DNA from: a bacterium
GTDB lineage: Bacteria; Bacillota; Bacilli; Lactobacillales; Streptococcaceae
Assembly (NCBI GenBank): GCA_905221505.1
Contig: CAJNDL010000027.1
Location: 1-28,010 of the forward strand
Direction: 5' to 3'
Length of the DNA stretch: 28,010 bases
The position numbers and the translations under genes were made by a program. The notes beneath the pieces are model-generated. The model was not told the origin of the DNA, made no database searches, and saw only the letters and a list, made by a program, of their open reading frames with translations. This document shows, one piece after another, positions 14,118 through 22,600 of the stretch. Positions within the stretch are counted from its first letter, which is position 1; every line of letters begins with the position of its first letter.

Positions 14118-15767
14118 ATGTCTCATTCCTTTAAAAAATCTCTCCAAAAAGAAATTCTCCATAGAAGCTCTATCGCAGCCTTTGTGACCTCTCTTTTACT
14201 ACTCATTTTACTTTTTGGTTTTTCCTATTTTTTACAAAAGCAACAACTCTACAAAGATACGAGACAGATTGTCAAACAGGTTCAAGAAATGAAAGAAGCA
14301 AATAATGAGCTCCTGACTACTATGAACCATAAAATGATTCCTGGATTTTTGGATGGCAAACACACAGAACGAGAAGTCTTTAGCTTATTTTACGAGACAA
14401 AAGCTAAATTAAAACTTAGTTCTGACCTCATTATCCTAAGTGATACAGGTGAACTACTATTTAGTACCAATCGAAATCATCAAGAAAGTATTTTATCTCC
14501 CTACTACTTAAAACTACTCATTCAAAATCCTTCTCAAGAAAAAGTGATAGAAAAAATTGCACTCTCTTCAGACAAGCAACACTACACACTCTTTATCAAA
14601 CCACTACTTCAAAACCAACGAGTTAAGGCCTATACTATTGCATTCGTAAATGAGAATGATTTCATCTCAAGTTTCCCAATGATCAATTCCAAATACATCA
14701 TTACCGATAGCTTTGGAAATATGTTTTCTAACAATACAAATCAGTTCACTCGCTCCACTCTTGAAAAATTTGATGAAAAACTCCTACACTCTCGCACCCA
14801 CTGGTATGCGAATGAACCGCTTATTGTTCAAAAAGAAAAAGTCGGTGCTATTTTTTCAATCTATACTTTTCAATCCTTCTTTCCCATTCCTAGTTTACTT
14901 GGTCTAGCCTCCATTCTCACCTTATGTATATTCTTCCTCTACTTCTGGCAAGCAAGGCGAATTGCTCATAAAATTGCCACACACAATGCTGTTCCTATTG
15001 AAAGTTTGGTTTACCAACTTCAAGAAATTCCTAAACAAGCAGAAAAAAGGCTTTCTCTACAGACAGGTGATGAGTTTGAGTTTATGGCAGAAAAAATTAA
15101 CAATATGTTATACGAATTAGATCAACTTCATCAGAAAATGTTGACCATAGAAAAAGAAAAGTGGATTTTTGAAAGAAAAATGCTGGAAGCTCAGTTCAAT
15201 CCTCATTTTCTCTACAATACACTTGAGACAATTAAAATCACTTCTTTAATGGATGCCGCTCTTACACAAGACCTAATCCAAAACCTCACGCGCATTCTTC
15301 GCTACAGTATCACTGATTTAGAAAAAGAAACAACCATTTGTCAGGATTTAAAGATTATAGAGGATTACCTTATGATTCATAAGATTCGTTTTGAGCACTT
15401 TTCTTATGATATTGTCTGTCCAGAAACTGTAGACAATCAGCCTATCCCTAAGCTTTTCTTGCTTCCTCTAGTAGAAAATGCTATAAAATATGGGATGCAA
15501 TACCGTATTGATCTTCATATTGATATCCAAATTACCTTGGAAGAAGATTCTCTGACTTTTTTAGTCAAGGATAATGCCGGAGGGCTCACAAAACAAGAGC
15601 GACTCGCTATTTTAGATTCTTTAGAAAGCCCTCATACCCAGCATGGTATCGTTAACAGCTACAAACGATTGAGCAATTTCTTTTCTGATGTCCAGCTAGA
15701 TTTAGGAGTCAATCGCCATGGAGAAACTTGGGTCAAATTTGTAACGAAAGGACTAACTCATGTTTAA
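14118..15767 (+). CDS. YesM/LytS-type sensor histidine kinase
   Basis: This 549-residue membrane kinase has a transmembrane segment at about 19-40, an extracellular sensing region to about 255, a second membrane segment at about 258-278, a HAMP-like linker, and a His_kinase domain with the phospho-acceptor His363 in FNPHFLYNTLE. The ATPase domain shows the N box LVENAIKYG (451-459) and DNAGG (485-489). This class is paired with AraC-type regulators and often senses sugars or peptides. ATG 14118 follows AAGGAGG. It overlaps the regulator gene by 8 nt. It resembles pneumococcal TCS07/TCS09 systems, but I cannot say which. The signal is unknown; an adjacent catabolic island makes sugar sensing plausible but unproven. 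Confidence 0.93.
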   Translation: MSHSFKKSLQKEILHRSSIAAFVTSLLLLILLFGFSYFLQKQQLYKDTRQIVKQVQEMKEANNELLTTMNHKMIPGFLDGKHTEREVFSLFYETKAKLKLSSDLIILSDTGELLFSTNRNHQESILSPYYLKLLIQNPSQEKVIEKIALSSDKQHYTLFIKPLLQNQRVKAYTIAFVNENDFISSFPMINSKYIITDSFGNMFSNNTNQFTRSTLEKFDEKLLHSRTHWYANEPLIVQKEKVGAIFSIYTFQSFFPIPSLLGLASILTLCIFFLYFWQARRIAHKIATHNAVPIESLVYQLQEIPKQAEKRLSLQTGDEFEFMAEKINNMLYELDQLHQKMLTIEKEKWIFERKMLEAQFNPHFLYNTLETIKITSLMDAALTQDLIQNLTRILRYSITDLEKETTICQDLKIIEDYLMIHKIRFEHFSYDIVCPETVDNQPIPKLFLLPLVENAIKYGMQYRIDLHIDIQITLEEDSLTFLVKDNAGGLTKQERLAILDSLESPHTQHGIVNSYKRLSNFFSDVQLDLGVNRHGETWVKFVTKGLTHV

Positions 15768-16530
15768 GCTCATTATCGTAGAAGATGAACACCTCATTCG
15801 AAAATGGCTAGAGATTGCCGTAGACTACTCTGCCTTAGGTATCCAAGTCGTAGGAACTGCCAGTCACGGTCAAGAGGGAATGAAACTCATCCAAGAAAAA
15901 GAACCTCATATTGTCTTAACAGATATCACCATGCCAATTATGGATGCTTTCATGATGTTCGAAGCCACTCGTACTCTATCCTATGAAAAAGTTATCTTAT
16001 CAGGTTATAACGATTTTCAAAATGCCAAAAAAGCCATGCAATATGGGGCAGTTGATTTTCTATCCAAACCAATTGATACCAAGGAATTGACAGAATGTCT
16101 TCAAAAAATTGTTTTGCGATTACGAGCTAACACTTATCAAGAAACTCCTTTTTTAGAAGAATATCAAACTTTACTCACCTCTATCCAACAAGTCGATACA
16201 CAAAACCAAATCATTCAGCAAATTCTGGAATTTGTTCATCAACACTACTGCATGCACTTTACCATTTCTACCATTGCAGAGAATCTAGGGTATAGCGAAA
16301 GTTATCTATACAAGGTTATCAAAGAAGACTTCCCAATGACGCTAAATGAATATATCTTACGCTACCGCCTCAAGCAAGCTATAGATAAAATGGCTGAATC
16401 CCCTAATTCTCCCTTAAGCGATATCTCTGAACAAGTTGGATTTTCAGACTATAAATATTTTGCCAAAGTTTTTAAAAAGTATCTCCATATTTCTCCAAAA
16501 GAATTAAAACTCATGGATAAAAACCATTGA
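15760..16530 (+). CDS. YesN-type response regulator (receiver + AraC DNA-binding)
   Basis: This 256-residue regulator has a receiver domain with the acidic pair Glu8-Asp9, phospho-acceptor Asp55 in IVLTDITMP, Ser81 and Lys103 (LSKP). It is followed by an AraC-type double helix-turn-helix at about 150-252 (ISTIAENLGYSESYLYKVIKEDF and ISEQVGFSDYKYFAKVFKKYLHISP in succession). The usual glycine after MD in the receiver is alanine (MDAF), a mild deviation. The start lies inside the kinase gene with AAAGGA 8 nt upstream, so translation is coupled. It is short for a YesN protein, lacking a long central linker. Confidence 0.94.
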   Translation: MFKLIIVEDEHLIRKWLEIAVDYSALGIQVVGTASHGQEGMKLIQEKEPHIVLTDITMPIMDAFMMFEATRTLSYEKVILSGYNDFQNAKKAMQYGAVDFLSKPIDTKELTECLQKIVLRLRANTYQETPFLEEYQTLLTSIQQVDTQNQIIQQILEFVHQHYCMHFTISTIAENLGYSESYLYKVIKEDFPMTLNEYILRYRLKQAIDKMAESPNSPLSDISEQVGFSDYKYFAKVFKKYLHISPKELKLMDKNH

Positions 16531-16573
16531 TGTAAAAGGATTGCTCAACTCTATTTGAACGGTTTATGATTTA

Positions 16574-16599
16574 TGAGTCCTGTTTGGGACTCTTTTTTT
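16574..16599 (+). terminator. Terminator of the two-component operon
   Basis: Stem GAGTCC/GGACTC with a 6-nt loop, then seven T. Confidence 0.85.
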
Positions 16600-16841
16600 A
16601 AGAATATTAATGTCCGTATCTACAATGACATCCCCATCTTCAATTTCTAAAAATAGTAGGAAATATTAAATTTGGAAGAGTTTCATTTAGAATAACAGGT
16701 ACTAACACCTCAATATTTTTTATTAGCTTCATTCTACCACAAATTACCTAAAAAAACGCTTACAACCCATAAACCGCTGGACTTCTTCGCCCTTTCGAGG
16801 TATCCTGTCCATGGGTTAGAGTGTAATTGAAAGGAGACACT
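16600..16841. other. Gap before the recombinase: possible gene remnant and inverted repeat
   Basis: On the minus strand an ATG at 16732 opens a 30-codon frame (MKLIKNIEVLVPVILNETL and on), which stops near 16642. A second frame resumes directly with LEIEDGDVIVDTDINI and runs into the terminator. This looks like a small gene broken by a frameshift, but no family is recognised. Further on, AACCCAT (16764-16770) with GGAC (16779-16782) mirrors GTCC-ATGGGTT (16807-16817) just before the recombinase. That imperfect palindrome may be part of an attachment site or a leader structure. Confidence 0.3.
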
Positions 16842-18501
16842 ATGACAAACAGCACATTAACAAGGCAGATTCCAGATTGGACGGAGGTTGAGTTTGAAGG
16901 TTTGAGCGAGATTAGCGTTTTGTATTGCAGGCTTTCCGCAGAAGATGCAAACGAAGGTGAATCTAACTCAATTTCCAACCAACGCTTGATTTTAAGCAAA
17001 CTGGCGGAACGAGAGAATTTGAGCAACCCAATTGTATTTTACGATGATGGATACTCAGGTTCAAACGCCCAGCGTCCAGCTTTCCAACAAGCTCTGGCAT
17101 TGGTTAAAAACAACCAAGTTTCGAATTTTGTGGTAAAGGATTTGAGCCGTGTTTCAAGAGATTATCTGCTTTCAGGAAATCTTTTGGAGGTGGTTTTCCC
17201 TTCGAAAAACATTCGTACAAGAAAATATAGATAGCAACAAGAAATCCAGCCAAGATGCCTATCTCACACCGTTAGTTTCCCTGTTTAACAACTGGTATAG
17301 TATGCAGTGTAGCGAGAAAATTAAGCTTTTGAAACATACCAAAGCCAAAAATGGCGAAAAAATCGGTTGGATTACCCCTTATGGATATCTCAATAATCCA
17401 GAAAATCGTAAGGAGTGGTTGGTAGATGAATATGCTTCAGAAATCGTTAAACGGATATTTTCGGAGTATATTTCAGGCAGAACGCCAACCGAGATAGCTC
17501 AAGGTTTAAGGCGTGACAAAATCCTCACTCCTGCTCGCTACAAAATAAATCTGGGTGTTGCGAACTATCGGATTTTAGAGAGCGACCCTTGTTATTGGAA
17601 AACTCAGATGATTTGGCAAATATTGGAAAAAGAGGAATATATCGGCTCAACCATTAACTTGAAAACTGCGAAAATTTCCTATAAACAGCGGAATTGTCGC
17701 ATGCGACCTCGTGAAGATTGGCTAATTTTCCCAGATAGCCACGAAGCGATTATTTCGAAGGAAGATTTTGAAATTGCAAGAAAAATGATGGGACACAAGC
17801 GAGTCATTCAAAGACAGAACTGGAAAAACAAAACAGGACACGAAAATTTGTTTGCAGGCTTGCTTTATTGCGAAAACGAGCATAAATTAAGTTTTTGCCC
17901 ACAAGAAAAAGATGGCGTTAACCTCGACCATTATAAATGTCACCATTTTAGACGAGCTGGCGATACTTGTTCGGGCGGTCACTATCTTCGTAAAGAAGTA
18001 TTGGAAAACCTAATTTTAAACGAGCTTCAAGAACTGATAAACTCGTTTCAGATTAACGAAGCAGATTTATCACAACGCTTGAAGAACAAGTTTGAAATCA
18101 AAGAAACCAAGAAGTTCAGCGAACTACAAAAACAGATGACCAAAAACGAACAGCGAATGGCGGAGTTGGATACTATCATCCAGCGACTCTACGAAAAGCA
18201 ACTGTTGGGTGAGATTGCAGACGACCGTTTCAAAAAATTGTGCGATAGCTATGAGGCGAAACAAGCCGAGTTGAAGGAAAAAGTCCAAACCGCCACCGAA
18301 ACTCTTGGGGCGAAAATGAAATCTGCCCACAACATTGAAAAATTTATGACAACCATTCGAAAATATACTCAGCTTGAGAAGTTGACACCGAAAATTATCA
18401 ACGAATTGATTGATAAAATTATTATTCACCAACCGATTGGTAGAGGCAAGAATAGACAAATTAAACTGGAAATACACTACCGATTTATTGGTGATATTTA
18501 A
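16842..18501 (+). pseudogene. Large serine recombinase, frameshifted
   Basis: This is a site-specific recombinase of the large serine type that moves integrative elements. The first frame (16842-17234) holds the resolvase domain with catalytic Ser32 in YCRLSAED and the DLSRVSRDYLLSG block, then hits a stop. The rest continues in another frame to 18501. It holds the recombinase domain (PYGYLNN..RTPTEIAQGL), a zinc ribbon with two Cys pairs (LLYCENEHKLSFC, then YKC..DTC), a coiled coil and the C-terminal KIINELIDKIIIH segment. Between FPSKNIR and NIDSNKKSSQDAYL, intact relatives have about seven more codons, so a net loss of about 11 nt fits. The ribosome site AAGGAGA and ATG 16842 are intact. 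No other element genes surround it. Confidence 0.88.
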
Positions 18502-18566
18502 GTATTTAAAAGAGCAAGTTGTAGATCGCTCTATATATAAGAATGGGACTGCTGAGCGAAGTATGG

Positions 18567-18572
18567 TATAAT
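18567..18572 (+). promoter_or_regulatory. Extended -10 at the DUF975 gene
   Basis: TGGTATAAT with its last T at 18572, only 6 nt before the start codon at 18579. The start of transcription should fall at or next to the ATG. Confidence 0.6.
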
Positions 18573-18578
18573 GAGAGA

Positions 18579-19436
18579 ATGAAATACCCAAAAATTGATT
18601 TAAAAACCATTCGTCTGCAGGCCAGACAATTTCAGGCTGAAAATCCCCGCCTCTTTCTCGTCTATCTCTTACCTAGCATGCTGGTCATTTTGTCTGGTTT
18701 CCTCAACCCCTTAGAGCGTATCAACGAGTCTATTTTAGAGCAAACCTTTTTAAGCGTTCTTGGTCATGTATTCCAAGCCTACCTCTTTCCTCTATTAGTC
18801 TCCTTTATCGGAACGATTCTCCTGACCAGTTCAGTTTATACAACGCTGAAACTCATCAAGAATCCTGATACAGAACTATCCGTCAAAAATAGTCTCTCAC
18901 TCTTTAACGAAGAGCACTTTTCTCAAACCTTTTTGACTCTCCTTCTCAAACGTTTCTATCTCTTTTTATGGAGCATTCCTAGCTTGCTTGGGATTTACTT
19001 CCTCTTTTACAGTAGCTTTCTAGCAAAGAAATTCGTTGCCCTTCATCCTGAGTTTCCCAACCTAGATCTCACGTCAGTTGAAACTGAACGTTTCCTCATG
19101 ACCTTTGGTCTTTACGTTCTAGCAAGTATCCTCTTGATGATCATAGGAAATAGTCTCTATATTCCACAATACTATGCCTATTCACAGGTAGAATTTCTCC
19201 TCTGTGACACCCTAGACTTGGGACAAGCCAAACCAGGACAAATCCTTAAAACCAGCCGTTTCCTGATGAAAGGTTACAAGTTTCAGCGTTTTATCCTAGA
19301 CTTACAACTCCTTCCTTGGTATTTCCTCAATTGGATTACCTTTGGGATTACTAGTTTTTCACTTCTTCCTTATATTCAAATCAATAAAATAATTTTTTAC
19401 CGAGCAGTATTGGCTCGAAAACGTCCAAAAGCTTGA
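18579..19436 (+). CDS. DUF975 family integral membrane protein
   Basis: This 285-residue membrane protein has about six hydrophobic segments (for example near residues 25-45, 65-90, 125-145 and 180-205). It carries the family's C-terminal block YYAYSQVEFLLCD, LMKGYKFQRFILDL and WYFLNWITFGI. Its function is unknown in the family. I choose ATG 18579: an ATG at 18543 lacks a ribosome site and precedes the -10. The TATAAT box ends 6 nt before this ATG, so the mRNA is probably leaderless. The stop codon lies inside the first arm of a bidirectional terminator. The gene follows the recombinase remnant but belongs to the core-like neighbourhood of pcp. Confidence 0.88.
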   Translation: MKYPKIDLKTIRLQARQFQAENPRLFLVYLLPSMLVILSGFLNPLERINESILEQTFLSVLGHVFQAYLFPLLVSFIGTILLTSSVYTTLKLIKNPDTELSVKNSLSLFNEEHFSQTFLTLLLKRFYLFLWSIPSLLGIYFLFYSSFLAKKFVALHPEFPNLDLTSVETERFLMTFGLYVLASILLMIIGNSLYIPQYYAYSQVEFLLCDTLDLGQAKPGQILKTSRFLMKGYKFQRFILDLQLLPWYFLNWITFGITSFSLLPYIQINKIIFYRAVLARKRPKA

Positions 19437-19458
19437 AGGTTTTCCCTCAAGCTTTTTT
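19427..19458. terminator. Bidirectional terminator between DUF975 and pcp
   Basis: AAAAGCTTGA (19427-19436) and TCAAGCTTTTTT (19447-19458) form a stem flanked by A and T runs on both sides. It serves two convergent genes and overlaps the DUF975 stop. Confidence 0.85.
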
Positions 19459-19461
19459 CTA

Positions 19462-20106
19462 TCAATGAGTTTCTCCACCTACCAACTTGAGATCCTGATC
19501 TCCATGTTCTATCATGGCGCCGATTGCCGCTTCTATCCCTCGCCGAATATCCACTAAACTCATAGCTGGGGTAGTCGGTCTATTCACCACCTGTTCCATC
19601 ATATAAGGAATATGCATAAAACCTGCCTTAACATGTGGAAATTTCTTTTCTACCAAATAGAGGGCCTGATACATCAAATGATTGCAGACAAAAGTCCCTG
19701 CCGTATTGGAAACAGAGGCCGGCAAGCCCTCTTTTTTTATAGCTTGAACCATCGCTTTAATCGGTAAACTACTAAAGTAGGCAGGAGCACCGTCTGGTCG
19801 AATGGGAAGGTCAATCGGTTGATTTCCTTCATTATCAGGAATCCGTGCATCATCTTGATTAATAGCCACTCGCTCAGGTGTCAAGCTGGTTCTTCCACCT
19901 GCTTGGCCGATACAAAGGACAAAGTCAGGTTGATAACGATCCATCTCTTCTTCCAATACTTGAGCCGATTTGTGAAAGACTGTTGGGACTTCTAGCCAAC
20001 GGACCTCAGCACCATGAATTTCAGCTGGTAAACCTTTAACGGCCTCCAAGGCTGGATTGACCTTTTCCCCTCCAAATGGCTCAAAACCTGTCACTAATAC
20101 TTTCAT
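19462..20106 (-). CDS. pcp: Pyroglutamyl-peptidase I (pyrrolidone-carboxylate peptidase)
   Basis: This cytoplasmic cysteine peptidase of family C15 removes N-terminal pyroglutamate from peptides. At 214 residues it has the normal length. The catalytic triad is Glu78 (TPERVAIN), Cys141 ([10 protein letters not shown]) and His165 (GFMHIPY), in the family's positions. The N-terminus [15 protein letters not shown] is typical. I choose ATG 20106 with AAGGAG 7 nt upstream; a TTG two codons earlier is inside that site. A promoter with TGTTATACT (20158-20163) lies 50 bp upstream. The gene appears monocistronic and converges on the DUF975 gene. Confidence 0.96.
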   Translation of the reverse strand: MKVLVTGFEPFGGEKVNPALEAVKGLPAEIHGAEVRWLEVPTVFHKSAQVLEEEMDRYQPDFVLCIGQAGGRTSLTPERVAINQDDARIPDNEGNQPIDLPIRPDGAPAYFSSLPIKAMVQAIKKEGLPASVSNTAGTFVCNHLMYQALYLVEKKFPHVKAGFMHIPYMMEQVVNRPTTPAMSLVDIRRGIEAAIGAMIEHGDQDLKLVGGETH

Positions 20107-20157
20107 TTCCAACTCCTTACAACCAATTCAATGAGACTCTTTTCTGACAATAAAATA

Positions 20158-20163
20158 AGTATA
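20158..20163 (-). promoter_or_regulatory. pcp promoter (extended -10)
   Basis: The minus strand reads TGTTATACT; no good -35 is seen. Confidence 0.5.
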
Positions 20164-20222
20164 ACATATTTCCCTTATTCTAGAGTGAAAAGGACTAGCG
20201 AGACTAGGATTGACCTTCGAGT

Positions 20223-20585
20223 TTATTTAAAGAGTAAAATACTAATCAAGGTCAAAATAGCTGGTCCACCTTGCTTCAAAATAATTTTCTTATCTGCTGT
20301 TAAAGAGCCATAAGCCGCAGCACCAATCACAAACAAGACAAAAATAGTCACAATTTCTAAATTCTGTGAGAAATAAATTCCATACAAGAGAAAGACTCCT
20401 AGCAAAGCGTTATAAATCCCTTGATTTTTGAACAATGAACTTACCGACGGACGAGCCAGTTCTGCCTTTTCCATGTTAAAGACGCGACTAGTCGCATCTG
20501 ATTGCGTTGCAATACTTTCCAAATAAAAAATGTAAAAATGCTCCAAAGCAACGATTGTTGCTAAAATGATTGTCATAATTGACAT
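20223..20585 (-). CDS. DUF1304 family membrane protein
   Basis: This small 120-residue membrane protein has four predicted hydrophobic segments (about residues 4-22, 56-72, 76-96 and 103-119). It has the family's conserved LEHFYIFYLES near the start and KNQGIYNALLG in the middle. The function is unknown. ATG 20585 has AAGGAG 7 nt upstream, and this site overlaps the stop of the MarR gene. The two are translationally linked and co-regulated, so the MarR protein likely controls this gene. Confidence 0.9.
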   Translation of the reverse strand: MSIMTIILATIVALEHFYIFYLESIATQSDATSRVFNMEKAELARPSVSSLFKNQGIYNALLGVFLLYGIYFSQNLEIVTIFVLFVIGAAAYGSLTADKKIILKQGGPAILTLISILLFK

Positions 20586-20595
20586 ATTTTTCTCC

Positions 20596-21021
20596 TTAAA
20601 TCTCTATATTTTCAATACCCAAAACCAATTTATTTAATAAACGGCTGAGTTCTGTTCTCTCAGACTCTGTTAAGATACTTTCCATCGCTTCCTTAACCTT
20701 GATATGCTTCAGAGGAGGATTCACCACTAACTGCTCCTTGGCATACTTCGTAGCCTCTACCAAGACTTCCCGCTGATTTTCAGGATTGCGATGGCGCTCC
20801 ACCAAACCTTCCTTTTCCAAAAGTTTGAAATGTCGTGTTAAAGCAGCCTGATCAATCTTCAAACGCTCCTGAACCGCCATTTGGTTACAGGGAGAATTCT
20901 CCAGCAAAAACAGTAACATCTGATACCGTGTCAAACTAATCCCAAGCCTTTTTTCAAATAATTGTGTGCTCGCTTGCTCAGACAATCGTAGTTGATACAG
21001 TAAATCTTGAATCTCTATCAT
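20596..21021 (-). CDS. MarR-family transcriptional regulator
   Basis: This 141-residue winged-helix regulator has a dimerisation N-terminus, a recognition region around residues 46-66 (MAVQERLKIDQAALTRHFKLLEKEGLV) and the wing ERHRNPENQREVLVEAT. MarR proteins are repressors released by small ligands such as phenolics or oxidants; the ligand here is unknown. ATG 21021 follows AAAGGAG. Just upstream is a TTGCAA-N17-TATACT promoter. The leader holds two 12-bp palindromic boxes (21038-21064), so it probably represses its own operon with the DUF1304 gene. Confidence 0.93.
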   Translation of the reverse strand: MIEIQDLLYQLRLSEQASTQLFEKRLGISLTRYQMLLFLLENSPCNQMAVQERLKIDQAALTRHFKLLEKEGLVERHRNPENQREVLVEATKYAKEQLVVNPPLKHIKVKEAMESILTESERTELSRLLNKLVLGIENIEI

Positions 21022-21037
21022 TTCTTCTCCTTTTCTA

Positions 21038-21064
21038 TTGACTTATCAATAATTGACTTATCAA
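21038..21064. promoter_or_regulatory. Tandem TTGACTTATCAA boxes, probable MarR operator
   Basis: TTGACTTATCAA occurs at 21038-21049 and 21053-21064, a 15-bp period; each has TTGA/TCAA arms. They lie between the -10 and the ribosome site of the MarR gene. Confidence 0.65.
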
Positions 21065-21092
21065 GTATAATACAAAGTAAAATGGATTGCAA
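21064..21092 (-). promoter_or_regulatory. Promoter of the marR-DUF1304 operon
   Basis: TTGCAA (21087-21092), 17 bp and TATACT (21064-21069) on the minus strand. The -10 abuts the first operator box. Confidence 0.7.
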
Positions 21093-21151
21093 TAATTATG
21101 CTTGAGTCATTACAAGATGGTGACTCTCCATTTTCCATTCAAATTGACAAA

Positions 21152-21202
21152 GAAAAAACGAACGAGACTCGCTTCCTAGCACGAAAGCTAGATCTCATTC
21201 GT
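21152..21202 (-). terminator. Terminator of the LysM gene
   Basis: Outer stem ACGAATGAGA/TCTCGTTCGT, inner stem CTAGC/GCTAG, then six T on the minus strand, 25 nt past the stop. Confidence 0.8.
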
Positions 21203-21226
21203 CAAAATGATATTACTAATTCGGTT

Positions 21227-22429
21227 TTATCCATTCATTGAAACGTGAACGTGGTCATAGTGGTTTTCTGTCACGCTACCACGGTCTGGCATTGGGTTCC
21301 AAGTATTAGCTGGCCCATATTTGCTATCGAATGGAGCATAGAAACGTTGTTTCCAGATGATATAACTAATGCCACGGCTAGCCATGTTTTGAATAGCGTA
21401 TTCCGCAATCTTATCCCCTAGTTCTGAGCCTTCTGGTACCATAAAGTCGATAGCCAAACCTTTTCCGTGATCTCCACTGTCTCCTAGACGGTAACCACTA
21501 AAGGATGTGATGCCAAACAAGTTGGCAATTTCTTCTTTAAAGGCAGCCGTCTGTGGTTGAAGACCTGCATTTTCAGATTTTGCTACTGCTAGTCCAGCAT
21601 AATCAGGCGCAGCTGGAGCTGCGTAAGTTGTTGAAGCTGTTTTTGTCTCTTCTGGTTGATAAGTAGAAACTGCTGGTGTAGCTTCACTTGATGCTACTTC
21701 TTTTACTTCTTCTGAACTTGTTGCAGTTGTCTCGGTTGATTTTTCTTCTACTGGAGTTGTAGTTGTTGCCACTGTTGACGCAGCCTGAGGGCTGGCTTGT
21801 GTTTCCTCTTTCTCAGCTGGCGTCATTACCTGAGGAGCTACTTCTTCAACTGGACTGCTTGTTTCGACTGTTTGCTCCGCTGACGTAGAAGAATCTGTAG
21901 ATGGTGCCACTTCTTCTGCAGCAGTCACTGTCTCTGTAACTTCTGAATTTGATGCTACTTCTTTTGTGCTTGGAGCTTCTACCGCTTTTGGAACTTCTGC
22001 AATCGGTTGAGAAAGATCTGCAACCTGAACAGTTTGATCATCAACGGTCACTTGATTGGTTGTCAAATCTGCTGTCGCAGTTGTCACTTCTTCACTAGAA
22101 TCTGCTTGAGGAGTTTGGATTTCAACTTCTGTTACTTCTTCTGCTTCATTGACAGTCGTTGTCAAAACAGTTTCTGGGAAAATCAAGTCCATATTAGTAA
22201 TTTTATTCAAATTCGCAAGAACTGTGACATCTACACCCAAGGCTTCTGCAATGGTGCTTAAAGTATCACCATACTGAACTGTATAACTTGTTTTGTTGTC
22301 CGTTTTAGTCAAATCGTTTTGGATTTGCTCAACACTACGTGCAGTCCAAAGAACTTCTTCTGCTTGAGTTGCCAATACTGGGGCAAATGACAAGGCTACT
22401 GTTGACGCTAATATTATTCTTTTCTTCAT
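21227..22429 (-). CDS. Secreted LysM-domain cell-wall protein with M15-like C-terminal domain
   Basis: This 400-residue exported protein has a signal peptide at residues 1-23 (MKKRIILASTVAL..TQA) and a LysM domain at about 49-92 (YTVQYGDTLSTIAEALGV) that binds peptidoglycan. A long low-complexity linker of Thr, Ser, Glu, Pro and Val follows to about 285. The C-terminal domain at 288-400 has DHGKGLAIDFM and NHYDHVHVS. Residues His321, Asp328 and His393 or His395 could bind zinc as in VanY/M15-like enzymes, but the related ARB-07466-type domain has no firmly assigned activity. It likely acts in wall remodelling. ATG 22429 follows AAGGAA. No LPXTG anchor is present. Confidence 0.9.
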   Translation of the reverse strand: MKKRIILASTVALSFAPVLATQAEEVLWTARSVEQIQNDLTKTDNKTSYTVQYGDTLSTIAEALGVDVTVLANLNKITNMDLIFPETVLTTTVNEAEEVTEVEIQTPQADSSEEVTTATADLTTNQVTVDDQTVQVADLSQPIAEVPKAVEAPSTKEVASNSEVTETVTAAEEVAPSTDSSTSAEQTVETSSPVEEVAPQVMTPAEKEETQASPQAASTVATTTTPVEEKSTETTATSSEEVKEVASSEATPAVSTYQPEETKTASTTYAAPAAPDYAGLAVAKSENAGLQPQTAAFKEEIANLFGITSFSGYRLGDSGDHGKGLAIDFMVPEGSELGDKIAEYAIQNMASRGISYIIWKQRFYAPFDSKYGPANTWNPMPDRGSVTENHYDHVHVSMNG

Positions 22430-22483
22430 TCTTTCAAATTCCTTTCAAATGAGTACCTGTCTATGATAACACAAAAAATGCAG

Positions 22484-22503
22484 AAAAAAAGCCCTCCCGG
22501 GCC
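22484..22503 (-). terminator. Short terminator between the HAD and LysM genes
   Basis: GCCC-GGGA-GGGC on the minus strand, then seven T. The stem is short but GC-rich. Confidence 0.65.
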
Positions 22504-22529
22504 TATTTAACAGAACTGTCTATTCATTG

Positions 22530-22583
22530 TAACAAACTCGGTTACTTGAAATAGTTTGTTAGGTCTCTGTCACAAAACTGACA
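22530..22583. repeat. Inverted repeats upstream of the LysM gene
   Basis: An exact 9-bp pair, TAACAAACT (22530-22538) and AGTTTGTTA (22553-22561), has a 14-nt interval. Next to it are TGTCA and TGACA (22569-22583). Neither is followed by a T-run. They may be regulator sites or stabilise the 3' end of the HAD mRNA; the role is unknown. Confidence 0.45.
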
Positions 22584-22600
22584 CAATCTTATCGTCACTT

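Noticed and set aside
21098..21241. 47-codon plus-strand frame between the MarR and LysM genes
   Set aside because: It overlaps the MarR -35 and the LysM terminator stem, has no ribosome site and resembles no known protein.
22430..22600. WalR (VicR) binding site upstream of the LysM gene
   Set aside because: Several TGTTAC/TGTGAC half-sites occur, but no pair has the required 5-bp spacing.
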